Below are positions 5,860 through 10,850 of a stretch of DNA of 10,850 bases, one piece after another; position 1 is the first letter of the stretch; each line of letters opens with the position of its first letter. The stretch is from Chloroflexota bacterium (lineage in GTDB: Bacteria; Chloroflexota; Chloroflexia; QHBQ01; JADMIH01), in assembly GCA_015478675.1 (NCBI GenBank), contig JADMIH010000128.1, positions 1 to 10,850 on the forward strand, in the 5' to 3' direction. Position numbers and translations under genes: made by a program. Under the pieces are notes generated by a model. That model saw only the letters and a list, made by a program, of their open reading frames with translations. It had not been told where the DNA came from and searched no databases.

Positions 5860-6756
5860 ATGACACTTTCAACTCCCAATCGACAGCGTAAACCCCAGAA
5901 GAGTGTAGTCGCGAGGTTCCACGCACCGGGTTCGCCGCAGTCTATCCTGGTCGGTTGGCGGGTTAAGCAGCTTCGCTTGCGCCGCAAACTTACACAGACC
6001 GATGTCGCCCGGCTGTCGGGACTAGACGTCGCCTATGTCAGCCGCATTGAGAGCGGCGCTGTGCGTTTCCAGCCTAAGCCCGGCACCGTAGCCCGTATAT
6101 TAGATGCGCTTAATGCCACCCACATCGAGCGCGACGCCGTCTTCCACACCGAAGCGCCCCCACTCTCTCGCGCTGACGTAGCTAAGAGGGTCGAGCAGGT
6201 TGCGGCCCACCAAGAGAATAGCCCCATCCCCGCTACACTCCTTGATGAGCGCTGGTTCCGCTGGTACCAGAATCGCGCATCGCGTGCCGTCCTGGGGCTT
6301 ACAAGCGACGCCTACACAGGCCACCTCGGTGAGCATGTACTGGAAGGCCTGATCAGGCCCTCGTCGCCCGTTTATCCACGCCTCACCGATGACGCGCGCA
6401 GGGCTTTCTTTGCCTCTCTTGCTTATGCTTTCAAAATTACCTTCGCTAACCAGCAGTTCGACTGCTGGTACCTCGATCTGGTCAGCCGTCTCACAAGAGA
6501 TCCCGCCATACAGGACCTGTGGGAGAATCCACCTGACGCTTGTTCCCTCTTCCTGGATCGGCATGACGTAACGGTGGTCAACGCCCAGGTAGGTGTACTA
6601 CGCTTCCACGGGCAACTCAACCGCCTGCGTAGAGATTCACGCTTCATCCTCTTGCAATGGCACCCAGCAGACACAGCCACCACCAAACGCCTTGCCAGGC
6701 TAAACGCCTCCCCAGAGTTCTCCGACACCGCTCAGGTTTCCACTATAGCTTCGTAG
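5860..6756 (+). CDS. XRE-family transcriptional regulator with MmyB-like C-terminal domain
   Basis: This 298-residue protein has a basic N-terminal extension (1-28) followed by a Cro/C1-type helix-turn-helix (about 30-85). The features are LRLRRKLTQTDVARLSGL, then AYVSRIESG for the recognition helix and turn, and PGTVARILDAL. The C-terminal region (about 122-280) resembles the MmyB-like ligand-binding (PAS-like) domain: NRASRAVLGLTSDAYTGH at its start, WYLDLVSRLTRDPAIQDLWE in the middle, and VGVLRFHGQLNRLRRDSRF near the end. Family proteins are DNA-binding regulators with a sensor pocket; the ligand is unknown. I chose the ATG at 5860 because ATAGGA (5845-5850) precedes it by 9 nt. The upstream ATG at 5839 has no ribosome binding site. 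The gene appears monocistronic. Confidence 0.8.
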   Translation: MTLSTPNRQRKPQKSVVARFHAPGSPQSILVGWRVKQLRLRRKLTQTDVARLSGLDVAYVSRIESGAVRFQPKPGTVARILDALNATHIERDAVFHTEAPPLSRADVAKRVEQVAAHQENSPIPATLLDERWFRWYQNRASRAVLGLTSDAYTGHLGEHVLEGLIRPSSPVYPRLTDDARRAFFASLAYAFKITFANQQFDCWYLDLVSRLTRDPAIQDLWENPPDACSLFLDRHDVTVVNAQVGVLRFHGQLNRLRRDSRFILLQWHPADTATTKRLARLNASPEFSDTAQVSTIAS

Positions 6757-6799
6757 CTCCTCATCACCGGAATAAACACCCTGGTTTGCCAATAAAGAA

Positions 6800-6827
6800 A
6801 GCCCATCCACACTTGCGGAGATGGGCT
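6800..6827 (+). terminator. Hairpin after the XRE regulator, possible terminator
   Basis: AGCCCATC (6800-6807) pairs perfectly with GATGGGCT (6820-6827) across a 12-nt loop, 44 nt after the stop codon. An outer AGAA/TTCT pair can extend it with a small bulge. There is no clear T-run after the stem, so it is a candidate stabilising or termination structure only. Confidence 0.45.
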
Positions 6828-6865
6828 GGCCTTCTCGGTGGTGCATTCGTGCCTATGCCGCACAG

Positions 6866-6987
6866 CCACCCCCAACCCCTCCCCCCTTGTGGAAGAGGAG
6901 GCATGGGGTGAGGGAGAAAGCCCCCTCTCCCCTTGTGGGAGAGGGGCATGGGGTGAGGGCAGGCGAGGGCGGGTTTGGGGTGAGGGC
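6866..6987 (+). repeat. Repeat D: degenerate double copy of the hairpin repeat
   Basis: A degenerate copy (about 6866-6914, with CTTGTGGAAGAGGAG) is followed by an intact core hairpin CCCCTCTCCC-CTTGT-GGGAGAGGGG (6922-6946) and GGGTGAGGGC spacers. The conserved CTTGAACTTTGTTCC segment and a clear GTAA/TTAC terminus are missing; only CTGAACACCCAC near 6987 recalls one. It is probably a decayed or partial member of the same family. It ends about 30 bp before the ligase promoter. Confidence 0.7.
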
Positions 6988-7019
6988 TGAACACCCACGC
7001 AACACACCGCACACCGCGC

Positions 7020-7048
7020 TTGCCACACGCACTTTGTCGGTATATAAT
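7020..7048 (+). promoter_or_regulatory. Strong sigma-70-type promoter for the DNA ligase gene
   Basis: The -35 box TTGCCA (7020-7025) and the consensus -10 TATAAT (7043-7048) have the ideal 17-bp spacer. Transcription should start near 7055, about 67 nt before the chosen ATG (7122). This rules out the in-frame upstream start at 7020, which coincides with the -35 box. Confidence 0.8.
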
Positions 7049-7121
7049 CCTACTGATCCACCCGTTCCGTTTCAGCTACCCAATTACCCAATCCTTTACT
7101 CCCAGGAGCATACACCTGACC

Positions 7122-8900
7122 ATGCCTATGCGTTTCAGCGCACTAGCCGCCACCCTTGAGGTTCTTGAGCCTGTTACCAGCCGTACCCAGATGATCGGCA
7201 TCCTCGCCGATCTCCTCAACCAGGCCAGCTCCGAAGAAATTACAGAACTGGTCTACCTGACTCAAGGCCGTCTCCTGCCGGAGTTCATTCAGGAGGAATT
7301 CGGCATGAACGAGAGGCTAATCTTCCGCTCGGTTGCCCAGGCCTACAGCGTCCCCATCGAAGAGGTCAGCGCCCTCTTCAAGCAGAAAGGCGATGCGGGC
7401 CTCGTCGCCAACCACTTCGCGGCACGTCATGAAGGCCTATCAGCCGGCCACGCCTTATCGCTCACCGAGCTTTACCGGAGTCTGATGGCTATCACAAAGG
7501 CAGTCGGCTCCGGCAGCCAGGAGGCCAAGGTGAGCCTGCTGGCTAACCTTTTTTCGCAGCTCTCCCCACTCGAAGCCAAACATATCGCCCGCATTGTTGT
7601 GGGCCGCCTGCGGGTCGGCATTGGCGACCCCACGCTCATGGATGCCTTGTCGCTGGCGAAGGCAGGTGATAAATCTTTCCGCCCCCAGATCGAGCGTGCT
7701 TATAACCTTTCCAGCGACCTCGGCCTCGTGGCACGCACCCTCTACACTTCAGGTGTGGAGGCCCTCGAAACAATTCAGGTGAAAGTGGGCAATCCTGTGC
7801 GCATGGCCCTTGCCGAGCGTGCTGACAGCGCAGAAGAAATAGTCGCTCGCCTCGGTAGATGCGCCGTTGAGCCTAAATTCGACGGCTTCAGGATGCAAAT
7901 ACACAAAGATGCCGACCAGATAAGTATCTTCTCGCGTGGCCTCGAAAACCTCAGCGGCATGTTCCCTGATGTCGTGGCGTCCGTACATAAGCAGATAACC
8001 TCTACCCAGATGATACTGGAGGGTGAGGCCCTCTCCTATGACCCCGAGACGGGAATCTACCAGCCCTTCCAGGTGACTTCACAGCGCAGGCGCATCCACA
8101 ACATCGACCAGATGAGCGAGTCTCTCCCCCTGCGCTTGCTCGCCTTTGATGCCTTGCTTGTAGATGGACGTGACCTCACGCGCGCACCTTACACAGAGCG
8201 GCGCAACGCCCTCCTCGGCGCTATACAGCCCCACACCGGCCTCGGAGGTATTCAGCCCGCTACCAACATCGTCACCGAAGACCCTGAAGAGATACTCCTT
8301 TTCTATGAGGACTCCCTCGGCGAAGGGCTTGAGGGGATAGTCGCCAAGCGACTGAGCGGCGCTTACGACGCGGGCAAGCGTGGCTTCAACTGGATCAAGA
8401 TGAAGCGCTCGTACCAGACGCAATTGCGAGATACTGTAGATTGTGTCATAGTGGGCTACGACTACGGCAAAGGCAGGCGTGCCGCCTGGGGTATCGGCTC
8501 CCTGCTCGTCTCTCTCTACGACAAGGAGACCGACATGCTCCCCTCTGTAACCCGCGTGGCGAGCGGTCTCTCAGATCAGGGCTGGCGCGAACTCTGCAAG
8601 AAGCTCGAAGCCGACCGGATTGACCATCGTGATCCCCGTGTGCAAAGCGTTCTCGTCCCTGACAATTGGGTTGTACCACGCTACGTGATCGAGCTACAGG
8701 CCGACGAGGTAAGCCGCTCGCAGATGCACCCCGCAGGCAACTCCGCCGGCTCGCCAGGCTATGCGCTGCGCTTCCCCCGCATAGTCAAAGAACGATCCGA
8801 CAGAGAGCCACAGGACGCCACCAGCGTCGCCGAGATAATAGAGCTGTACAACATGCAGGGTAAAGGCGACACCCGCGGCAAGCGAAAACACGAAGAGTAG
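7122..8900 (+). CDS. ATP-dependent DNA ligase, archaeal (DNL1) type
   Basis: This 592-residue protein seals nicks in duplex DNA through an enzyme-AMP intermediate. The N-terminal helical DNA-binding domain (about 1-210) includes the LRVGIGDPTLMDAL signature. The nucleotidyltransferase domain has motif I E-P-K-F-D-G-F-R with catalytic Lys252, the LEGEALSYDPETG motif, FDALLVDG, motif IV EGIVAKR (404-410) and motif V WIKMKR (424-429). A C-terminal OB-fold follows, starting around DTVDCVIVGYDYGKG. The length is that of archaeal/LigB-like ligases, much longer than minimal bacterial LigD/LigC types. AGGAG (7104-7108) lies 13 nt before the ATG at 7122, a rather long spacing; the next ATG (7128) is further away. 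No Ku, primase or nuclease gene is adjacent, so an NHEJ role is not indicated; an accessory repair role beside an NAD-dependent LigA elsewhere is inferred. Confidence 0.93.
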   Translation: MPMRFSALAATLEVLEPVTSRTQMIGILADLLNQASSEEITELVYLTQGRLLPEFIQEEFGMNERLIFRSVAQAYSVPIEEVSALFKQKGDAGLVANHFAARHEGLSAGHALSLTELYRSLMAITKAVGSGSQEAKVSLLANLFSQLSPLEAKHIARIVVGRLRVGIGDPTLMDALSLAKAGDKSFRPQIERAYNLSSDLGLVARTLYTSGVEALETIQVKVGNPVRMALAERADSAEEIVARLGRCAVEPKFDGFRMQIHKDADQISIFSRGLENLSGMFPDVVASVHKQITSTQMILEGEALSYDPETGIYQPFQVTSQRRRIHNIDQMSESLPLRLLAFDALLVDGRDLTRAPYTERRNALLGAIQPHTGLGGIQPATNIVTEDPEEILLFYEDSLGEGLEGIVAKRLSGAYDAGKRGFNWIKMKRSYQTQLRDTVDCVIVGYDYGKGRRAAWGIGSLLVSLYDKETDMLPSVTRVASGLSDQGWRELCKKLEADRIDHRDPRVQSVLVPDNWVVPRYVIELQADEVSRSQMHPAGNSAGSPGYALRFPRIVKERSDREPQDATSVAEIIELYNMQGKGDTRGKRKHEE

Positions 8901-8933
8901 TGCGTACTCCGTGCTACTCCTCACGCCTTCGCC

Positions 8934-8941
8934 CAGGAGGA
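8934..8941 (+). repeat. Left 8-bp target-site duplication of element E
   Basis: CAGGAGGA immediately precedes the GTAA end of element E and is repeated exactly at 9154-9161. It includes a copy of the Shine-Dalgarno sequence AGGAGG. Confidence 0.93.
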
Positions 8942-8945
8942 GTAA

Positions 8946-9092
8946 ATGTTCAGAATATCCCATGACCCTACGGGCCACCAACCGACAATGAAAATAGGCT
9001 CTCAGCAGCCTATTTTCAGAAGAACAAGGGTTAGAGGGCACAAAGCCCCCTCTCCCCTCGTGGGAGAGGGGCATGGGGTGAGGGGCGGGTGA
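8946..9092 (+). CDS. 48-codon reading frame created by the insertion of element E (probably incidental)
   Basis: The left target duplication leaves AGGAGG (8935-8940) five nt before an ATG inside the element, opening a 48-codon frame ending TGA at 9090-9092. The product is Arg/Gly/Pro-rich and includes HKAPSPLVGEGHGV, a peptide produced simply by translating this kind of hairpin repeat. It may be translated because the ribosome binding site is strong, but nothing suggests a selected function. Included because the arrangement is real and testable. Confidence 0.25.
   Translation: MFRISHDPTGHQPTMKIGSQQPIFRRTRVRGHKAPSPLVGEGHGVRGG
8989..9018 (+). terminator. Terminator-like hairpin carried by element E
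   Basis: TGAAAATAGGCT (8989-9000) and AGCCTATTTTCA (9007-9018) are perfectly complementary around a 6-nt loop (CTCAGC). With A-rich 5' and T-rich 3' arms it has the form of a bidirectional intrinsic terminator: the GC part is TAGGCT/AGCCTA followed by TTTT. It lies 89 nt after the ligase stop. The same structure, with one G-T wobble, recurs in element F. Confidence 0.55.
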
Positions 9093-9153
9093 GGGGCGTG
9101 CACCCGCACAGTTACCTCTTGAACTTTGTTCCACCCCAACTCTGAACAGTTAC

Positions 9154-9161
9154 CAGGAGGA
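9154..9161 (+). promoter_or_regulatory. Right target duplication = Shine-Dalgarno of the SRPBCC gene
   Basis: CAGGAGGA directly after the TTAC end of element E is identical to 8934-8941. It supplies AGGAGG (9155-9160) seven nt before the TTG at 9168. The element therefore inserted precisely at the ribosome binding site, and the duplication preserved a working copy for the downstream gene. Confidence 0.85.
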
Positions 9162-9167
9162 AAGCCT

Positions 9168-9584
9168 TTGGCAGAGATCAGCAGGCAGGCTACTATTGAT
9201 GCTTCGCCTGAGCAGCTATTCAGATATGTCTCAGACCCCTACAATGCTCCCAGCTACATTAGCTCAATCATCAGGATAGTCTCCGGGCCGCAAGGGGCTG
9301 CAACACAAGGACATACATGGCAGGCTGATGCCAACTTTCTTGGGCACAACCGTTCAGTGCGATTGCGCCTCGACGCGATACGCCAACCCTACTTTATCCG
9401 CTTCAGCATGGATGGCGACCCGCCCGTCTCCCTTTCCCTGCATCTCACACCAGATGGTAAAGATAAGACTCAGGTCCACCTCACCCTGGATGTAGCAAGC
9501 ATTCCAGCCATATTCCTCTCCGCACTGATGGGCAGCCTCCTTTCCGCTGATATCTCCCGCCTGAAGGAGATCATGGAAAAGTAA
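9168..9584 (+). CDS. SRPBCC (START/polyketide cyclase-like) family protein
   Basis: This 138-residue protein has a typical SRPBCC layout. The first strand and following helix are ISRQATIDASPEQLFRYVSDPYNAPSYI, the most recognisable signature. Then come a series of beta strands (HTWQADANFLG, SVRLRLDAIRQPYFIRFSM, VSLSLHLTPDG, TQVHLTLDV) and a long C-terminal helix ending in LKEIMEK. The fold makes a hydrophobic cavity for a lipid or small molecule; the ligand cannot be told. The start is TTG at 9168, placed 7 nt after AGGAGG. An in-frame TTG at 9126 lies inside element E and is rejected. Before the insertion the gene was only about 55 nt from the ligase stop, so the two were probably co-transcribed. 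Now the element's hairpins lie between them. Confidence 0.8.
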   Translation: MAEISRQATIDASPEQLFRYVSDPYNAPSYISSIIRIVSGPQGAATQGHTWQADANFLGHNRSVRLRLDAIRQPYFIRFSMDGDPPVSLSLHLTPDGKDKTQVHLTLDVASIPAIFLSALMGSLLSADISRLKEIMEK

Positions 9585-9647
9585 GGCAACCTGGCTCCTT
9601 ACACCCTCACGCATTACGGAGTACGCTATAGCCGCAAGGATACCTAT

Positions 9648-10181
9648 ATGCAAGAATTAGAGAAGAGGATTGCTCAACTGCGCCTCTTGCTTGCCGACAT
9701 TCAAGGCAAGCAAGCTCATCTCTCCGTCATGGAGAGCCAGTATAAATCTCAACTGACGCGAATAGTAGAATTCGCCGTCTATCGCGACGGCGATGTCGCC
9801 AACGCTCTTTCCCTCATGGCAGAGGTACAGGGCAAGCTTGACGACGTGCTGCACTCCACCTCTCACCTGAAGATGATAGACGACAAAGCCACCATCGAGC
9901 TTGAGGTGCTTCTACTTACCAAGCGTGTCTCCGAAGCCCGCGCTCAGCTTGCTGAGCTTGAAGCCCGGCGCCAGGAGCTATCAGGTAAACTCTCCAATCT
10001 GCCCAAACATCCCACCCCATTGACCCCCGCCGAAAGCTCACAGACGGCGGATATTCCGCTCATAACCGAGGAAGTAGCCAACATCGCACAGGAGATTACT
10101 CGACTGAACAACCTTATCATTGACGCAAGCGAACGTGCTGCTCGAACTATCCAACCCTCCACCCCCGGCGAAAAGCTGTAG
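9648..10181 (+). CDS. Hypothetical coiled-coil protein
   Basis: This 177-residue protein has no recognisable enzyme motif. Residues about 1-35 (MQELEKRIAQLRLLLADIQ) and 80-115 (ATIELEVLLLTKRVSEARAQL) have heptad-like Leu/Ile spacing with many charged residues, so an antiparallel coiled-coil hairpin is likely. A Pro-rich break follows (about 118-130), then a third helix (about 137-165). There is no signal peptide or membrane helix. AAGGA (9636-9640) precedes the ATG by 7 nt, a good ribosome binding site. It lies 63 nt after the SRPBCC gene and only 6 nt before the next gene, so the three probably form an operon. It may be a scaffold or partner of the membrane protein that follows (inference). 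Confidence 0.7.
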   Translation: MQELEKRIAQLRLLLADIQGKQAHLSVMESQYKSQLTRIVEFAVYRDGDVANALSLMAEVQGKLDDVLHSTSHLKMIDDKATIELEVLLLTKRVSEARAQLAELEARRQELSGKLSNLPKHPTPLTPAESSQTADIPLITEEVANIAQEITRLNNLIIDASERAARTIQPSTPGEKL

Positions 10182-10187
10182 CACCCT

Positions 10188-10709
10188 ATGCTCCTCGCCG
10201 CATCCTCCCGCCAACGCCCTGGCCGCCCTGGCCGCCGGCCAGCCAACCGGCTCGTGCGCCCCGCTATCCTATTGGGCCTTGCCTGGGGCGCGCTAGATCA
10301 GCCGTTGCAGACATTTGTGAGCAGCATGGCAGGCTGGGCCTCCTATGCTTTGTGGCTCTTGCTCCTCGTGCCCTTGCTCTCGCTCCTCGCTCGTGGACGG
10401 CACCCTGTGACGATGGGGTGGGTCTGCGCCCTCTTCTGGAGCGCAGCTGTCGTGAGCTACTATGGCTATTACCTCGCCCAATTATCTCTCGGTCTCGGAA
10501 GACAAGGAGCGTCTATCGACATCGCCAGCATAGGCGGCCTGCGCGTCGCATGGAATCTCGCTCGGACCTCCCTTCTACCCTACACAGCAGTAGCAGCCGT
10601 GAGCGGCTTTGCCTTTGGCTGCGCCTTCGGAGTCGTCCAACACTGGGTGCATGACTTCTTCTTCCGGCGTAATCCCCACGACACGCAAAGCTCCCAGGGT
10701 GAACTATAG
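10188..10709 (+). CDS. Hypothetical four-helix integral membrane protein
   Basis: This 173-residue protein has a basic, Arg/Pro/Gly-rich N-terminus (residues 8-24). About four hydrophobic membrane segments follow: about 25-44, 49-68 (ALWLLLLVPLLSLLA), 75-97 (VTMGWVCALFWSAAVVSYYGYYL) and 130-150. It ends with a short polar tail after FFFRRNP. By the positive-inside rule both ends should be cytoplasmic. No family is recognised. Its ATG lies 6 nt after the coiled-coil gene's stop without a strong ribosome binding site of its own, suggesting translational coupling. Element F begins on the base right after its stop codon. Confidence 0.7.
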   Translation: MLLAASSRQRPGRPGRRPANRLVRPAILLGLAWGALDQPLQTFVSSMAGWASYALWLLLLVPLLSLLARGRHPVTMGWVCALFWSAAVVSYYGYYLAQLSLGLGRQGASIDIASIGGLRVAWNLARTSLLPYTAVAAVSGFAFGCAFGVVQHWVHDFFFRRNPHDTQSSQGEL

Positions 10710-10850
10710 GTAACTTGTACATGACCCCTCGGACCACCAACAGGCAATGAAAGTAGGCCGCCGAGAGCCTATTTTCAGAAGAATAGGGGTTAGACGGCAC
10801 AAAGCCCCCTCTCCCCTTGTGGGAGAGGGGGTTGGGGGTGAGGGCGGGTG
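10710..10850 (+). mobile_element. Element F: second long-form MITE, right end outside window
   Basis: It begins GTAACTTGTACATGACCC at 10710. From CATGACCC (10720) to the core it aligns almost base for base with element E from 8961, including the hairpin and the stretch CCTATTTTCAGAAGAA. Its left terminus is 9 nt shorter than that of E. The core hairpin is CCCCTCTCCC-CTTGT-GGGAGAGGGG (10806-10830). The octamer before it is AACTATAG (10702-10709), which includes the stop codon of the membrane-protein gene. A matching octamer would be expected after the right end, beyond the window. Confidence 0.8.
10748..10777 (+). terminator. Terminator-like hairpin carried by element F
   Basis: TGAAAGTAGGC (10748-10758) pairs with GCCTATTTTCA (10767-10777) across an 8-nt loop, with a single G-T pair where element E has A-T. 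The loops differ completely from E while the stem is kept, consistent with selection on pairing. It lies 38 nt after the membrane-protein stop and could end that transcript. Confidence 0.5.

Larger units (their letters stand above)
8942..9153 (+). mobile_element. Element E: intact 212-bp IS66-type MITE with 8-bp target duplication
   Basis: The left end GTAAATGTTCAGAAT and the reverse complement of the right end, GTAACTGTTCAGAGT, form terminal inverted repeats. Exact CAGGAGGA octamers flank both ends. GTAA termini and 8-bp duplications are the known signature of the IS66 family. No transposase is encoded, so it is non-autonomous. Internal modules in order: a roughly 80-bp left arm with a 12-bp perfect hairpin (8989-9018); the core hairpin CCCCTCTCCC-CTCGT-GGGAGAGGGG (9047-9071); a 7-bp stem GCGGGTG/CACCCGC (9085-9107); and the conserved segment around CTTGAACTTTGTTCC (9118-9132). 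It separates the ligase from the SRPBCC gene. The clean duplication indicates a recent insertion. Confidence 0.92.

Noticed and set aside
7020..7121. 34-residue N-terminal extension of the ligase
   Set aside because: The extension begins in the -35 box of a strong promoter. The ATG at 7122 has a Shine-Dalgarno and fits family length.
6764..7159. Reading frames across repeat D giving peptides such as APSPLVGEGHGV
   Set aside because: These are translations of the hairpin repeat seen in every copy. There is no ribosome binding site or gene-like composition.
9126..9167. Upstream TTG start (9126) for the SRPBCC gene
   Set aside because: It lies within element E and lacks a ribosome binding site. 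The TTG at 9168 is 7 nt after AGGAGG and begins just before the conserved first strand.

Overview
The window looks like a chromosomal segment of a bacterium of the phylum Chloroflexota (inference, moderate confidence). The reasons are indirect. There are single-pass zinc-ribbon and Thr/Pro/Ser-stalk surface proteins, an archaeal-type ATP-dependent DNA ligase in a bacterial gene setting, a divergent sigma-54, and many dispersed hairpin repeats of the type CCCCTCTCCC-loop-GGGAGAGGGG. No rRNA, tRNA or CRISPR array was seen.

Layout, left to right. The right part of repeat element A (1-181) is followed by a good sigma-70-type promoter (190-218), a 187-nt untranslated leader and a zinc-ribbon/TM/NTF2-like membrane protein (406-1395, +). 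Convergent to it, with repeat B between them, lies a large secreted, C-terminally anchored Thr/Pro-rich protein (1618-3486, -) with its own promoter (3526-3554). The divergent region to the next gene holds repeat element C (3570-3721) and, immediately beside it, a near-perfect -24/-12 promoter (3736-3750). This drives an RNA polymerase sigma-54 gene (3837-5267, +), followed 26 nt later by a small unknown gene (5294-5632). Next come an XRE-type regulator with an MmyB-like C-terminal domain (5860-6756), repeat D, a strong promoter (7020-7048) and the ATP-dependent DNA ligase (7122-8900). After the ligase come element E (8942-9153), an SRPBCC-fold protein (9168-9584), a coiled-coil protein (9648-10181) and a four-TM membrane protein (10188-10709). 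Element F starts directly after the last stop codon and runs off the window.

The two most informative observations are the following. (1) Element E is an intact 212-bp non-autonomous insertion with terminal inverted repeats beginning GTAA and an exact 8-bp target duplication (CAGGAGGA). GTAA ends plus 8-bp duplications are the hallmark of the IS66 family, so the dispersed hairpin repeats appear to be IS66-type MITEs. The duplicated target is the Shine-Dalgarno of the SRPBCC gene, so a ribosome binding site was copied to both sides of the insertion. (2) The sigma-54 gene carries its own sigma-54-type promoter and encodes a sigma-54 with an unusual four-cysteine knuckle between regions I and II. 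Together these suggest an autoregulated, possibly metal- or redox-responsive sigma-54. Element C now occupies the interval where an enhancer-binding activator would be expected to bind.

Apart from the sigma-54/small-gene pair and the 9168-10709 cluster, the genes look like independent transcription units and do not form one obvious pathway.
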